Shown here: one piece after another, positions 24,441 to 33,035 of the stretch
How the letters are laid out: each line of letters opens with the position of its first letter
Numbering within the stretch: the stretch's first letter is position 1
DNA from: Chloroflexota bacterium
GTDB taxonomy: Bacteria > Chloroflexota > UBA11872 > VXOZ01
Length of the DNA: 64,000 nucleotides
Direction of reading: 5' to 3'
Assembly (NCBI GenBank): GCA_958295775.1
Contig: CATQHC010000009.1
Location: forward strand, 434,001-498,000
Made by a program: the position numbers and the translations under genes
The notes under the pieces: generated by a model
Databases searched by the model: none
The model's input: only the letters and a program-made list of their open reading frames with translations
Told to the model about the DNA's origin: nothing

Positions 24441-24989
24441 ATGCGACGACAGATCGATGACCCAAATGTCAAGCTTTTGGCGTCAATTGCTCAGGGTCTA
24501 CGTGAAGACTACGTTGATGTTGAGGAGGAGGAAGCATGGCGAGGCAGCCCATTTGGCTGGATCAGAGAAAGACCGTCAAGGCAAGTCGGTAAGATAGGCG
24601 AGCAGCTTGTCGCAGGCTGGTGTGCTGCAAGAGATCTAGATGTAGTTAGAAGTCCTGATGCGGAAGCAGATCGCATCATAGAGGGAAGACGAGTAGAGAT
24701 CAAGTATTCCAGATTGTGGAAAAGTGGCAGGTTCGTATTCCAGCAGTTCCGAGACCAGAACTACGACTACGCGATCTGCCTTGGTTTGGCGCCCTTCACC
24801 GCTCGTTGCTGGGTAATTTCGAAACCCATTTTGAGACAGTATGTAATTGGTCACCGTCCACAACATAGAGGTCGCGAAGGAGGGGACACGTTTTGGTTGC
24901 ACGTCTTACCAGAATCGCCAGAAACGTGGTTGCAACAATGTGGTGGTAGTTTGGCTGATGCGTTCGGCATTTTGCGTTCGTTTCGATAA
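24441..24989 (+). CDS. Putative type II restriction endonuclease (PD-(D/E)xK-like)
   Basis: This 182-residue protein follows the methyltransferase by 8 bases. The segment VGKIGEQLVAGWCAARDLDVV, then SPDAEADRII, then RRVEIKYSRLWKSGRFVFQQFRDQNYDYAICLG has the layout of a PD-(D/E)xK nuclease: an Asp or Glu in the ADRI strand and Glu-x-Lys in VEIKYS, with a Gln-rich FQQFRDQ helix after it. No restriction-enzyme family is recognised by name. The short length would suit a dimeric type IIP enzyme. The ATG at 24441 has AAGGA about 12 bases upstream. It is likely co-transcribed from grpE-dnaJ. Specificity is unknown. Confidence 0.75.
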   Translation: MRRQIDDPNVKLLASIAQGLREDYVDVEEEEAWRGSPFGWIRERPSRQVGKIGEQLVAGWCAARDLDVVRSPDAEADRIIEGRRVEIKYSRLWKSGRFVFQQFRDQNYDYAICLGLAPFTARCWVISKPILRQYVIGHRPQHRGREGGDTFWLHVLPESPETWLQQCGGSLADAFGILRSFR

Positions 24990-25013
24990 ACCGATGTTAG
25001 ACTCGATTCGTTC

Positions 25014-25931
25014 ATGACTAGCGAAAAGCGCTGGTTGGAACTTTCCGTGCGGGCGCATCAGGAAGCGGCGGAAACGGTGGCGGCGCTCCTCCACAAATGG
25101 GGCGAGGGCGGGGTCGCGATCTTCCAAGAGCACGCGCAAGAATCCCTCGACCACGCGCCGCAGCCGGTCGGCACACGGCTTACGCTCACCACCTATCTTC
25201 CCGAAACTGCCGCACTGGCAGCACGGCGCGACGGCCTGGAGAAGGACCTCTGGCACCTGCACGCCTTTCACGGCGACTTGGTTGGTGAACTCGCCACCCA
25301 GTGGGTTGCGGAAGAGGACTGGGCCAATGCGTGGAAGCAATTCTATACCGTGCTCCACGTTGGCGAACGAATCGTCATACGGCCGCGCTGGCAAGCGTAT
25401 ACTCCCAAGCCGGATGAAATCGTCATCGCGCTCGACCCGGGCATGGCCTTTGGCACCGGCACCCACCCGACTACTCAGCTCTGCCTGGAAGCCCTCGAAG
25501 GACTGCCGGTAGCCGGCACGCAAGTGCTGGACGTGGGCACGGGTTCGGCCATCTTGGCCATCGCCGCCGCCAAGCTCGGCGCGGCCCACGTTGCCGCGCT
25601 GGATACGGATCCCGTCGCCGTGGCCGCTGCCCGCGACAACGTGGCGCAAGCAGGGCTCGACGACAGCATTTCTGTACATCAGGGTTCGCTCCCGTTGCCC
25701 GATTCCCCATCCACCTATGACATCGTGCTCGCTAATATTACGGCTTGGACTCTCTGCACGTTGGCGGCAGAGCTGCGGGCGGCGCTTGCGCCGCGCAGTC
25801 GCCTGCTCGCCTGTGGCATCATTGATCAGAAGGCGGATGAAGTTATCGCAGCCTTCGCTGCGGTGGGGCTTGAGGTCTTGGGCCGCCAAGAGGCGAGCGA
25901 TTGGGTGCTCTTGGAAGTGGGCGTGGGTTAG
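25014..25931 (+). CDS. prmA: Ribosomal protein L11 methyltransferase
   Basis: PrmA trimethylates ribosomal protein L11. The 305-residue protein has the N-terminal substrate-recognition domain (about residues 1-85, with KWGEGGVAIFQE), the linker motif IALDPGMAFGTGTHPTTQLCL that is diagnostic for PrmA, and the class I methyltransferase core with VLDVGTGSAILAIAAAKLGA, AALDTDP and IVLANITAWTL. It begins 24 bases after the restriction-modification pair. The usual dnaJ-prmA neighbourhood supports the view that the pair was inserted between them. Confidence 0.95.
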   Translation: MTSEKRWLELSVRAHQEAAETVAALLHKWGEGGVAIFQEHAQESLDHAPQPVGTRLTLTTYLPETAALAARRDGLEKDLWHLHAFHGDLVGELATQWVAEEDWANAWKQFYTVLHVGERIVIRPRWQAYTPKPDEIVIALDPGMAFGTGTHPTTQLCLEALEGLPVAGTQVLDVGTGSAILAIAAAKLGAAHVAALDTDPVAVAAARDNVAQAGLDDSISVHQGSLPLPDSPSTYDIVLANITAWTLCTLAAELRAALAPRSRLLACGIIDQKADEVIAAFAAVGLEVLGRQEASDWVLLEVGVG

Positions 25932-26062
25932 CGGGGTTCGGGGTTGTCGCGGCGTGCCGCTGCCAACCTGCTATCGAGCAAGCTCCGCAAGGATTTTCCT
26001 GTCTTGGCTCTGAAGCCTTGCTGCGTTATGCATAGACCGATATGCTTCGCCCTCGTCCGGTA

Positions 26063-26083
26063 GCGCAGGTTTGAAACCTGCGC
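26063..26083. repeat. Dispersed hairpin repeat A, copy 2
   Basis: Arms GCGCAGGTTT and AAACCTGCGC flank a single G, preceded by CCGGTA. It is in the 25932-26243 intergenic interval, in which nothing else is recognised. Confidence 0.9.
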
Positions 26084-26243
26084 ACTTCGAGTACTGGGAA
26101 AACCCTACTGTCCACCACGCGCTTACTGTAACAATGTCGGTTGTCGGTCTTTCGCGACGCACTCCGCGCTCGTGCAGAGCATGCGACGAGAACCAAGAAC
26201 AAGCATCTCCATCACTATTCCCTAGTAGAAAGGACCACGCACT

Positions 26244-28355
26244 ATGTCAGGACAGGCGCAGCGAGTGTACGTCATCGGCCTCGACGGCATGATGTTTCCC
26301 ATGTACGAACGATTTGCGAACGAGGGATTGCTGCCGAACCTCAAGAAGCTGGCGGACGCCGGCATCGTAGGCGAAGCCTACCCTTCTATGCCGGTGTGGA
26401 CGCCCACAAACTGGACCACTCTGGCTACGGGCGCGCACACCGGCACCCACAGCGTTTCGCGCTGGTTTCTCAACTTGCCCAATCCCCGGGGTGAGGAGCA
26501 GACCCTTTCCGCGTTCATCCGCCCGGCGGCGGCGGCGGAAAACGTCTTTGAGGCAGCCGCGAAAGCGGGGCGCAAGAGCGTTGCCATTCACTACCCGGCG
26601 GCGTCACCCAGCCAATCGCCGCTTGCCCACGTCATAGACGGCTTCGGCCATCCCAGCTATGGCACCACGCCGTTCGAGGTCACGCCCGCATGGGGCTACA
26701 CCAATATGGAAGATGTCACCAACAGCACGCGCATTGCCCTGCAGCCTGCCCAGACATCGTCAGAGCCGCAAGCCAGCGTGCAAGGCACCCTCTTGGCAAC
26801 CGCCAGCCAGCCGCCGCTTGCTCAAGAAACGTGGCAGCACCTGCCGGAAAGCGCCGCGGGAGGAAACCCACCGCTGGAGTTTCCCATCGAAATCATCACG
26901 AAGCGCGCTGGGGAGAATCAGACCCTCTGGGGTCTGGTGCTGGACACGCAAGGCGCCGGCTACGACACCATCGCCATTTGCGCTGAGCGTGACGGACAAT
27001 CGGAGCTTGGGCGCACGCGCGTTGGCGGCTGGAGCTCGTGGATCTACCGCTCATTCACGGTCGAGGGCAAAGAACAAAAAGCTGCCTTTCGCTGCAAGGC
27101 CATCGAGCTAACCCCCGATGCCAGCCGTCTTCTCCTCTATCGCTCTCAAGTCATGCACACTAATGATTTCTGCGAACCGCCGGAATTGAGCCAAAGCCTG
27201 GTCGAACGCTTTGGGCCGTATCTCGAACATGCGTCGGTTTTCCCATACGTATGGGGAATTGCCGATCTGGACACCTGCCTTGAGGAGATTGAGTACCAAT
27301 GCCAATGGATCGCTCGTGTCGGAAAATGTCTCCTCGAGGAGCAAGACTACGCGTTGCTCTATACGCACATCCACATATTCGACTACATTAACCATCACTT
27401 CCTGCCGCTCGTTGATCCGGAGTGTCCCGGGTATCGTGAAGAAGACGCCGCGGAAGGTTGGCGCGCGTATCGCGAGTCATACAGAGTTGCCGACCGTCTC
27501 TTCGGCACACTGCTGGAAGATTCGCCGGAAGACACGGCGGTTATTGTCGTCTCAGACCACGCCGCTATTCCCCAGTTCCGGGCCACCGACATACCGCGCT
27601 TGCTCCACGACAACGGCTACTTGGCTTACACGGAGCCGGTGGCACACTTTGACCCCAACGAAGACTTCGCCAAGATTGATATGGAACGCACCCAGGTCTT
27701 CATCACGCCTGTACGCAACTACGAACTCTTCATCAATGCGCCGGAAGGGTCTGCTGAATACGTGCGCATACAGCGCGAGGTAATTACGCTGCTGCGCTCG
27801 TGGGTGGATCAAGAGACCGGACAATGTCCCGTGGCCGTTGTGCTGCCCAAGTACCATGCCGCCCTCTTTGGCAGTTGGGGCGATCAGTGCGGTGACATTG
27901 TGTACGCCATGGAAGACGGCTTTGTGAGCGGCTATCCCGGCGGCGACGCGGCCGGGCAAGACCCGTACGTCTTCAAGCCGTCTGAATACGGCGCGCATCA
28001 CGGACCGTATCTGCCGACCGCGCGTACTGCTCAATCCTCCAACATGGCATTCCTCTTGTCGCATGGTCCCGGCTTGAAAGAAGGCTACCGGCGTCCGGTG
28101 GATAGGTTGGGCTACGTGCACCTTACGAGCGTGGTGCCGGTTGTCTGTCACCTGCTCGGCATCGAACCGCCTGCCCAGTGCCAGGGCGCGCTGCCGCGTG
28201 ACTATCTGGAAGGCATTGCGCCCACCGCCGATCGCGCCTCACATCTGCCAACCTGGGAGTGGGGCACGGGGGTGGACGGCTGGGGCGAACGTGTGTGGAC
28301 GCAAAAGCGCGACATGTTTGAGGGATTCATGCCGGGCTACGAGCGCAAGGACTGA
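26244..28355 (+). CDS. Alkaline-phosphatase-fold protein (type I phosphodiesterase/nucleotide pyrophosphatase family)
   Basis: This 703-residue protein belongs to the alkaline phosphatase superfamily, phosphodiesterase/nucleotide pyrophosphatase branch. The N-terminal metal-binding motif is VIGLDGMMFPM (Asp near residue 14). The likely nucleophile is Thr in WTPTNWTTLATGAHTGTH, followed by metal-ligand regions LLYTHIHIFDYINHH and VVSDHAAIP, and a late AHHGPYLPTARTA. A variable insertion at about residues 165-300 has no recognised domain. There is no signal peptide, so it acts in the cytosol. Similar proteins are common near sugar-catabolism genes, but the substrate is not known. The stop is followed at once by a strong terminator, so it is the last gene of its transcript. 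Confidence 0.82.
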   Translation: MSGQAQRVYVIGLDGMMFPMYERFANEGLLPNLKKLADAGIVGEAYPSMPVWTPTNWTTLATGAHTGTHSVSRWFLNLPNPRGEEQTLSAFIRPAAAAENVFEAAAKAGRKSVAIHYPAASPSQSPLAHVIDGFGHPSYGTTPFEVTPAWGYTNMEDVTNSTRIALQPAQTSSEPQASVQGTLLATASQPPLAQETWQHLPESAAGGNPPLEFPIEIITKRAGENQTLWGLVLDTQGAGYDTIAICAERDGQSELGRTRVGGWSSWIYRSFTVEGKEQKAAFRCKAIELTPDASRLLLYRSQVMHTNDFCEPPELSQSLVERFGPYLEHASVFPYVWGIADLDTCLEEIEYQCQWIARVGKCLLEEQDYALLYTHIHIFDYINHHFLPLVDPECPGYREEDAAEGWRAYRESYRVADRLFGTLLEDSPEDTAVIVVSDHAAIPQFRATDIPRLLHDNGYLAYTEPVAHFDPNEDFAKIDMERTQVFITPVRNYELFINAPEGSAEYVRIQREVITLLRSWVDQETGQCPVAVVLPKYHAALFGSWGDQCGDIVYAMEDGFVSGYPGGDAAGQDPYVFKPSEYGAHHGPYLPTARTAQSSNMAFLLSHGPGLKEGYRRPVDRLGYVHLTSVVPVVCHLLGIEPPAQCQGALPRDYLEGIAPTADRASHLPTWEWGTGVDGWGERVWTQKRDMFEGFMPGYERKD

Positions 28356-28371
28356 AGCGGCCGTGAATCAC

Positions 28372-28403
28372 AAGAGCCGTGCAGGTTCTGCACGGCTCTT
28401 TTT
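28372..28403 (+). terminator. Rho-independent terminator after the phosphodiesterase-family gene
   Basis: A 13-base stem, AAGAGCCGTGCAG paired with CTGCACGGCTCTT, closes a GTT loop and runs into a T5 tract, starting 17 bases past the stop. The sequence is symmetric enough to act weakly on the minus strand as well. Confidence 0.93.
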
Positions 28404-28474
28404 GATGTTCCAGCTTTGTCGCCGCTTGCCTGCGCTCTCATGGAGGCACGGCAGGGCTCCGACCGGGGGAGAGT

Positions 28475-28891
28475 CTAAATTGAGTTGGGAATGTTCGCCG
28501 TAATGACGCCCCGCAATTCATCGCCGCCGCCGGTTATCATGAATTCATAGATTCCCGGTACAAGAACGAGTTCCAAAGTGTAACTCTGTCCGGCAGAGAC
28601 CGACACGGTCTCTTCATCAAGAGTTTCGCCGGAAATCGTGAACATCCGTGACTGCTGGGCCTTGTTTTCAATTACAAGGTGCACCGGTCCCCGCGGCACG
28701 GCAATGGCGGTCGGCGACACGCCCTCACTGCTGATGGTCACAACAACATTTGCCGGTTCCTGCTCCGACACTTCTAGTTCACCAAGAACCAACGCCTCAT
28801 CCAGTGGTCTATCTGATGCCGTAGGACCAATACGGCATCCGCCAAAACCAATGACCATCAGCACAAGCAGTATGCTTGTCGCTCTTCTCAT
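28475..28891 (-). CDS. Predicted lipoprotein with cupredoxin-like fold
   Basis: This 138-residue lipoprotein has a hydrophobic signal ending in the lipobox FGGC (Cys near residue 19). The mature domain has the cupredoxin-like strand order, with VVVTISSEGVSPTAIAVPRGPVHLVIENKAQQSRMFTI and later VSAGQSYTLELVLVPGIYEFMIT. Blue-copper ligands are missing: no Cys or His stands in the expected loop, so it should not bind type 1 copper. The function is unknown. The ATG at 28891 is used because GGAGG lies 6 bases before it; the ATG four codons earlier would overlap the Shine-Dalgarno. Confidence 0.7.
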   Translation of the reverse strand: MRRATSILLVLMVIGFGGCRIGPTASDRPLDEALVLGELEVSEQEPANVVVTISSEGVSPTAIAVPRGPVHLVIENKAQQSRMFTISGETLDEETVSVSAGQSYTLELVLVPGIYEFMITGGGDELRGVITANIPNSI

Positions 28892-29033
28892 GAAACCCTC
28901 CACGTCTCGTAATTGTCGGCCGCGACCGCCCGCACGCCAAATTGCTCAGAAGCGCGCGCCACCCTCTCGTACGTCTATTGCACCATAGAGTATCACTTTG
29001 CGTGAGATTCTGCATCCCCTTCCCCCGCGACAA

Positions 29034-29888
29034 TCAGGGGCTCGTTTTAGAAGCAGGCGGCGCCGCCGCGTCAGCCACAGCCAGCAGCGAACGCGGTAAC
29101 TCTCGCAGTGCCGAATGATTGCCTTTGCCGTGACGCTTCACGCTTACGATTTCCGCCATGACGGCCACAGCGATTTCTTGCGGCGTTTGCGCATTAATGG
29201 CCAGCCCAACCGGCGCGTAGACGCGCCCAAGCTGCTCCGGTGTCACCCCTTCTTCCAAGAGTCTACGGTAGACGGTGATGACACGCCGCTTGCTTCCAAT
29301 CATACCAATGTACGGCGCCGGCGAGTCCGCGACTTGCTTGAGCACCTCTTCATCATGCTCATGCGCGCGCGTCACCAACACCAAGTAGGTGGTGCGGTCA
29401 ATTGCTACCTGGGTGGGCACTGCCCCAAACGGGATGCAACGCACTTCATCAGCCTGAGGAAAGCGCTCGCGCGTGGCGAAGTCCGTCCGGTCGTCCACCA
29501 CGATAACCTCGAATCCCAGCAACTTACCGATTTCATGCAGAGGCACGGCAATGTGCCCGGCCCCGATTACTAGCAACCTGTCGGGCGGCAAAAGCGGCTC
29601 GAAGAGCAGTTCGACGTACGCGCGGCTGCGCCGCGGCGCCGGCGTACCATCCGGCAAGTACCGCTCGAGGCGAGGCTCACCCCGGTCGATCACAGTGTCT
29701 GCCAGATCGCTTGCGATGCGGTCCAGCACTTCATAGCCCAACGAGCCCTGGCAAGTGCCACCGGTGACGAGCAGTTTGGACCCCAGCGTTGCCGCCTCGT
29801 CCCAGCCTCGGGCACGCACCACGGTAACCATGACTGCCGATTCACGCCGCCGCAGCGTCTCAGTCGCCTGTCGAGCCAAGTCTAGCAC
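29034..29888 (-). CDS. XdhC/CoxI-family protein
   Basis: This 284-residue XdhC/CoxI protein belongs to a group that inserts or sulfurates the molybdenum cofactor of xanthine and CO dehydrogenase-type hydroxylases. The N-terminal XdhC_CoxI domain (about residues 8-75, with SKLLVTGGTCQGSLG) is followed by a C-terminal Rossmann domain with VIGAGHIAVPLHEIGKLLGFEVIVVDDR, AVPTQVAIDRTTYLVLVTR and PYIGMIGSKRRV, then an APVGLAINAQTPQEIAVAVMAEIV tail. No molybdenum hydroxylase genes are in the window. A second, short XdhC-N protein is encoded 200 bases upstream on the same strand. Confidence 0.92.
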   Translation of the reverse strand: MLDLARQATETLRRRESAVMVTVVRARGWDEAATLGSKLLVTGGTCQGSLGYEVLDRIASDLADTVIDRGEPRLERYLPDGTPAPRRSRAYVELLFEPLLPPDRLLVIGAGHIAVPLHEIGKLLGFEVIVVDDRTDFATRERFPQADEVRCIPFGAVPTQVAIDRTTYLVLVTRAHEHDEEVLKQVADSPAPYIGMIGSKRRVITVYRRLLEEGVTPEQLGRVYAPVGLAINAQTPQEIAVAVMAEIVSVKRHGKGNHSALRELPRSLLAVADAAAPPASKTSP

Positions 29889-30089
29889 TGGCGACCACCA
29901 TAGAAATCCATACGGTTACTCACGTTCATAGTCAACTGTAGAAGCGTCCTTACATCGTACGTGTGTGTTCGCGAGAGAGGAGCTTCCTGGCACTGCGGTC
30001 TTGAACCGGCCCCGGATTGCGAGGTGAAACGGACCTGGGGGTTTGCGCACACTACAAGGCTATGGCACGTCGCGTGAAAGCAAGACCAC

Positions 30090-30434
30090 CTATGCGCCGG
30101 CCGCGCTCGTGCCGTTCTCTGTCGCGCTCTCCGGTTGCCAAACGTCAACAAAGACGGTGAGGGTACCACCGCAAACGTCGCCCATCACGTCGTCGTTCAG
30201 GTCCACCTCGACGATGCGGGAAGCGCGCAGGCGCAGCGCGGCGATAGCTTCTTTCCACACCTCAGCTTCGACGCACCCGCCGCCAATTGTGCCCTGGGTC
30301 CGCCCGTCCTCATGCACCAAGAGCTTCGCGCCCACCTTTTGCGGGGTGGAACCGCGTGTCTGTATGACGGTGGCTACCGCCAAGCACTCCGCTCGCTCCA
30401 AACGCTTGACGACGTCGTCATAAACTGTGCGCAT
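30090..30434 (-). CDS. Stand-alone XdhC/CoxI N-terminal domain protein
   Basis: This protein of about 114 residues consists only of the XdhC_CoxI N-terminal domain: LERAECLAVATVIQTRGSTPQKVGAKLLVHEDGRTQGTIGGGCVEAEVW, then VDLNDDVMGDVCGGTLTVFVDV. The GGGCVEAEV and CGG segments with two Cys are the family's conserved core and are better preserved here than in the longer neighbour. The short and long XdhC proteins probably cooperate in molybdenum-cofactor delivery. Several in-frame ATGs are present (30443, 30434). The 200-base gap to the downstream xdhC holds no gene. Confidence 0.88.
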   Translation of the reverse strand: MRTVYDDVVKRLERAECLAVATVIQTRGSTPQKVGAKLLVHEDGRTQGTIGGGCVEAEVWKEAIAALRLRASRIVEVDLNDDVMGDVCGGTLTVFVDVWQPESATENGTSAAGA

Positions 30435-30578
30435 GCGCCGCATTTCTCCCGTTTGCTCAGGCCATCTTCATGATAGTGAAGCGCCTGGCGGCGGTCAAAG
30501 CAACAAAACGCCGCCTATGCGCGGCGATGCAGAATGTTCGCAGCGCATTTGGCGAATTTCACGGACTCCCGGCGAACC

Positions 30579-30920
30579 TTAACCTGGAGGCCAACCCAGT
30601 TTTCGTCCGCCGAGGAGATGAAGGTGGAGGTGGTCTACGGACTGTCCTGCCGCGCGGCCGCAGTTGAAAACAAGCCGGTAGCCGGAACTCCCAATGCCTT
30701 CCTGCTCTGCGATCGCATTTGCAGCGAGGAACATCTCGCCCAACAGCGGCGTGTGTTCCTCATCGAGTGCGGCGACCGATTCAATGTGCTCGCGCGGGAC
30801 GATGAGGACATGCGTCGGCGCCTGTGGCGTAATGTCGCGAAATGCCACTATCTGGTCGCTCTCGTAGACCAATTCTGTAGGCAGGCTACGGTCGACAATT
30901 CCGCAAAAGATGCAGTCCAT
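30579..30920 (-). CDS. HIT-family (histidine triad) hydrolase, HINT-like
   Basis: This 113-residue protein has the N-terminal CIFCGIVDRSLPTELVYESDQIVAFRDI pattern of HINT proteins, the PTHVLIVPREHI strand, and the histidine triad QSVDHLHLHLLGG (His97, His99, His101). HINT enzymes hydrolyse nucleoside phosphoramidates and AMP-amino conjugates; the physiological substrate is unclear. The two N-terminal Cys (CxxC) suggest a zinc site with downstream His residues. GAGGTG precedes the ATG at 30920. It lies in a run of minus-strand genes but has its own upstream gap of about 160 bases. Confidence 0.95.
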   Translation of the reverse strand: MDCIFCGIVDRSLPTELVYESDQIVAFRDITPQAPTHVLIVPREHIESVAALDEEHTPLLGEMFLAANAIAEQEGIGSSGYRLVFNCGRAAGQSVDHLHLHLLGGRKLGWPPG

Positions 30921-31078
30921 CGCATCACCTCACTTCCCTGCTATGGCTACTCTGCTGCGCCGGTTACGTCCCAATTGACTGAAAGAGGTGTGCAAAGTGG
31001 GGTTTGCTCTCCTGTAGCCGCAACGCCTTCGCGTTACACTTCGCCTTCCAGTGGGCTTGGGACAGACGGCTTGGTATT

Positions 31079-32455
31079 TCAAGCGAGCGCACGGCGCGGC
31101 TCATCTTCAAGTATTTCTCCGAGAGTGCCGTCCTTGTAAACTCCCACAATCCGCGTTCTTTGTAAGGTGCCCGTAGTAATCGTATCACTCTTGACGTACA
31201 CGCGCAGGTAGTTATCAGTGCAACCCCGCCAGTATCCTTCTGACTTTCCCTCCCACACCACGTCCAGCGCCGTGCCAAGAAATCGCTCAATGTAGGCCCG
31301 GCGGAGCCCCGGCACCTTGGCAATGAGACTCTGCACCCGCTGCTTGCGCACGCCAAACGGCACCTGAGCATCGAAGTGCGCAGCGCTCGTCCGCGGGCGA
31401 ATTGAATAAGGAAAGACGTGGAGATCGGCGAATCCGATTTCATCGATAAAGGCGGCGGTCTCGCCAAAGTGCTCCGCGGTCTCGCCCGGGAAACCAACGA
31501 GCACGTCAGTCGTAAGCGCGATGTCCGGACACACTTCGCGCGCACGTCGCACGATTCTACGGTATTCAGCGAGGGTGTGACGCCGATTCATGCGCTGCAA
31601 GATGTGCGGACTGCCGCTCTGTAACGGCAGGTGCAGGTGCCGGCAGATGCGCGGCAGTGCAAACAACCCCAGGAAAGTATAGTCGAAGTGCATCGGGTTG
31701 ATGGAACTGATGCGTATCCGGGGAATGTCGGTTTCCGCAAGAAGCATACGGATGAGCGCCGTCAACGCGCTACCTGTAGCCGGGTCTTCATAGTCGCCAA
31801 TGCAGACACCGGTGAGCACCACCTCCGCCACATCTTGGGCGTGGAGGTCCCGCACACGCTGCACGACCTCGGTCGCAGGCCGCGATACCGAACGGCCCCG
31901 CGCGCGGGGCACGATGCAGTACGCGCACGCATGCCAGCAGCCATCCTGTACCTTCACAAAAACCCGGCTGCGCGAGCGCTTAGCCGTGGGTTGCACTAGC
32001 GCCGCATACGCCAGTTCCTCCGGTGAGAGCGGCTCGGGAATGGGCACACCGCGCTCGCGCAGCGCCTCGGAAACGATGTCTACTAACTCTCTATGCCGGT
32101 CTCGCTGGACCACGAGGGCGCCGGGCACCACTGCCTCCGCTTCCGCGGGCGACACCGCAGCATAGCATCCGGTGACCACCACGATACCAACGGGAACAGC
32201 AGTCTGAGCGCGGCGGATCATTTGGCGCGACTTGCGGTCGGCCACATGCGTCACCGTGCAGGTATTCACGACGCTCACTTCCGCCGCTTCGCCAAACGGC
32301 ACCGTCGTGAAGCCCGCCTGCGCAAAGCGCTCGCGTATCTCTTCAGATTCGGCCTGGTTGACCTTGCAGCCCAACGTCAGCACCGCGCAGCGGGGAGCGC
32401 TCGCAAGGCCCTGCGCGGGTTCAATTTGCTCATGTTCTACGAAAGTGACTGACAT
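31079..32455 (-). CDS. mtaB: tRNA N6-threonylcarbamoyladenosine methylthiotransferase
   Basis: MtaB converts t6A37 to ms2t6A37 in tRNA using radical SAM chemistry and a second Fe-S cluster. The 458-residue protein has the UPF0004 domain with TLGCKVNQAES and VNTCTVTHVADRKSRQMIRR, which together with VTGCYA give the three cluster Cys. The radical-SAM motif is CWHACAYCIVPRARG. The core includes LTGVCIGDY and HLHLPLQSGS, and it ends in a TRAM-like domain (about the last 60 residues, VVWEGKSEGYWRGCTDNYLRVYV). TLGCKVNQAES and the VTH sequence distinguish MtaB from MiaB. It is monocistronic, followed by a gap of about 158 bases without a gene. Confidence 0.93.
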   Translation of the reverse strand: MSVTFVEHEQIEPAQGLASAPRCAVLTLGCKVNQAESEEIRERFAQAGFTTVPFGEAAEVSVVNTCTVTHVADRKSRQMIRRAQTAVPVGIVVVTGCYAAVSPAEAEAVVPGALVVQRDRHRELVDIVSEALRERGVPIPEPLSPEELAYAALVQPTAKRSRSRVFVKVQDGCWHACAYCIVPRARGRSVSRPATEVVQRVRDLHAQDVAEVVLTGVCIGDYEDPATGSALTALIRMLLAETDIPRIRISSINPMHFDYTFLGLFALPRICRHLHLPLQSGSPHILQRMNRRHTLAEYRRIVRRAREVCPDIALTTDVLVGFPGETAEHFGETAAFIDEIGFADLHVFPYSIRPRTSAAHFDAQVPFGVRKQRVQSLIAKVPGLRRAYIERFLGTALDVVWEGKSEGYWRGCTDNYLRVYVKSDTITTGTLQRTRIVGVYKDGTLGEILEDEPRRALA

Positions 32456-32715
32456 GCTACGGCCTGTGCAAAGTGTTGCTACGCCACCAAGGCGCTAAGC
32501 AGAATTCAAAGACGACACGCTATTCGCCGTTCCTACTACTCATACTACACCGCTCTGCCGCAATGGGTTCCAGCAGAACTCCAGCGGAATTTGAAGCGCC
32601 TTGCCCGGGTAGGCGTTCACTGCTGAAGCCAGGAATTGAGGAAAGAACCCAATTCTCTCGCATCTAAGGAAAACTTGAGGAACTCGGGATGTAGTCAGAG
32701 TCCGCATCCCCGGTA

Positions 32716-32736
32716 GCGCAGGTTTGTAACCTGCGT
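32716..32736. repeat. Dispersed hairpin repeat A, copy 3
   Basis: GCGCAGGTT and AACCTGCGT arms flank TGT, preceded by CCCCGGTA. One arm base differs from copies 1 and 4, which leaves a terminal mismatch. Confidence 0.88.
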
Positions 32737-32801
32737 CCGCTGCCGCGCGCCCAACGCAAAATCTCAACCGTATCGCTTACCTGACGGGAATCCGACGACG
32801 A

Positions 32802-32820
32802 GCGGGGGACAAGCCCCCGC
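32802..32820. repeat. Dispersed hairpin repeat B, copy 1
   Basis: GCGGGGG and CCCCCGC arms flank a five-base loop. On the minus strand it reads GTAGCGC-like bases followed by GGGGG-CTTGT-CCCCC. Other copies are at 52635, 52733 and 61924. Confidence 0.85.
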
Positions 32821-33035
32821 GCTGCGGTGTCCAGAAGGCGCGCGCACATTGATAAAGCCATGCTATCCGACTCAAGTGCTCATTGATCGTTTCATCAAGG
32901 ACTTACACACACACACGGACGGTAGGCGAGTGACCTCTGAGTAATCCCTTCTGCACAGGTTTGGGAACAGCAGCGGGGAATTCTCAAGTCGCCGTAACAC
33001 GTGTGACCTTCTGCTATTTCTCAATCGAGTGTCCC

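Larger units (their letters stand above)
32456..33035. other. 580-bp intergenic region carrying two hairpin repeats
   Basis: The region holds repeat A copy 3 (32716-32736) and repeat B copy 1 (32802-32820) about 65 bases apart, and a short AC dinucleotide run near 32907-32918. No gene is supported. Confidence 0.5.

Noticed and set aside
30534-31139. 201-codon plus-strand frame over the HIT gene
   Set aside because: It is antisense to a gene with a perfect histidine triad, and its translation is not protein-like.
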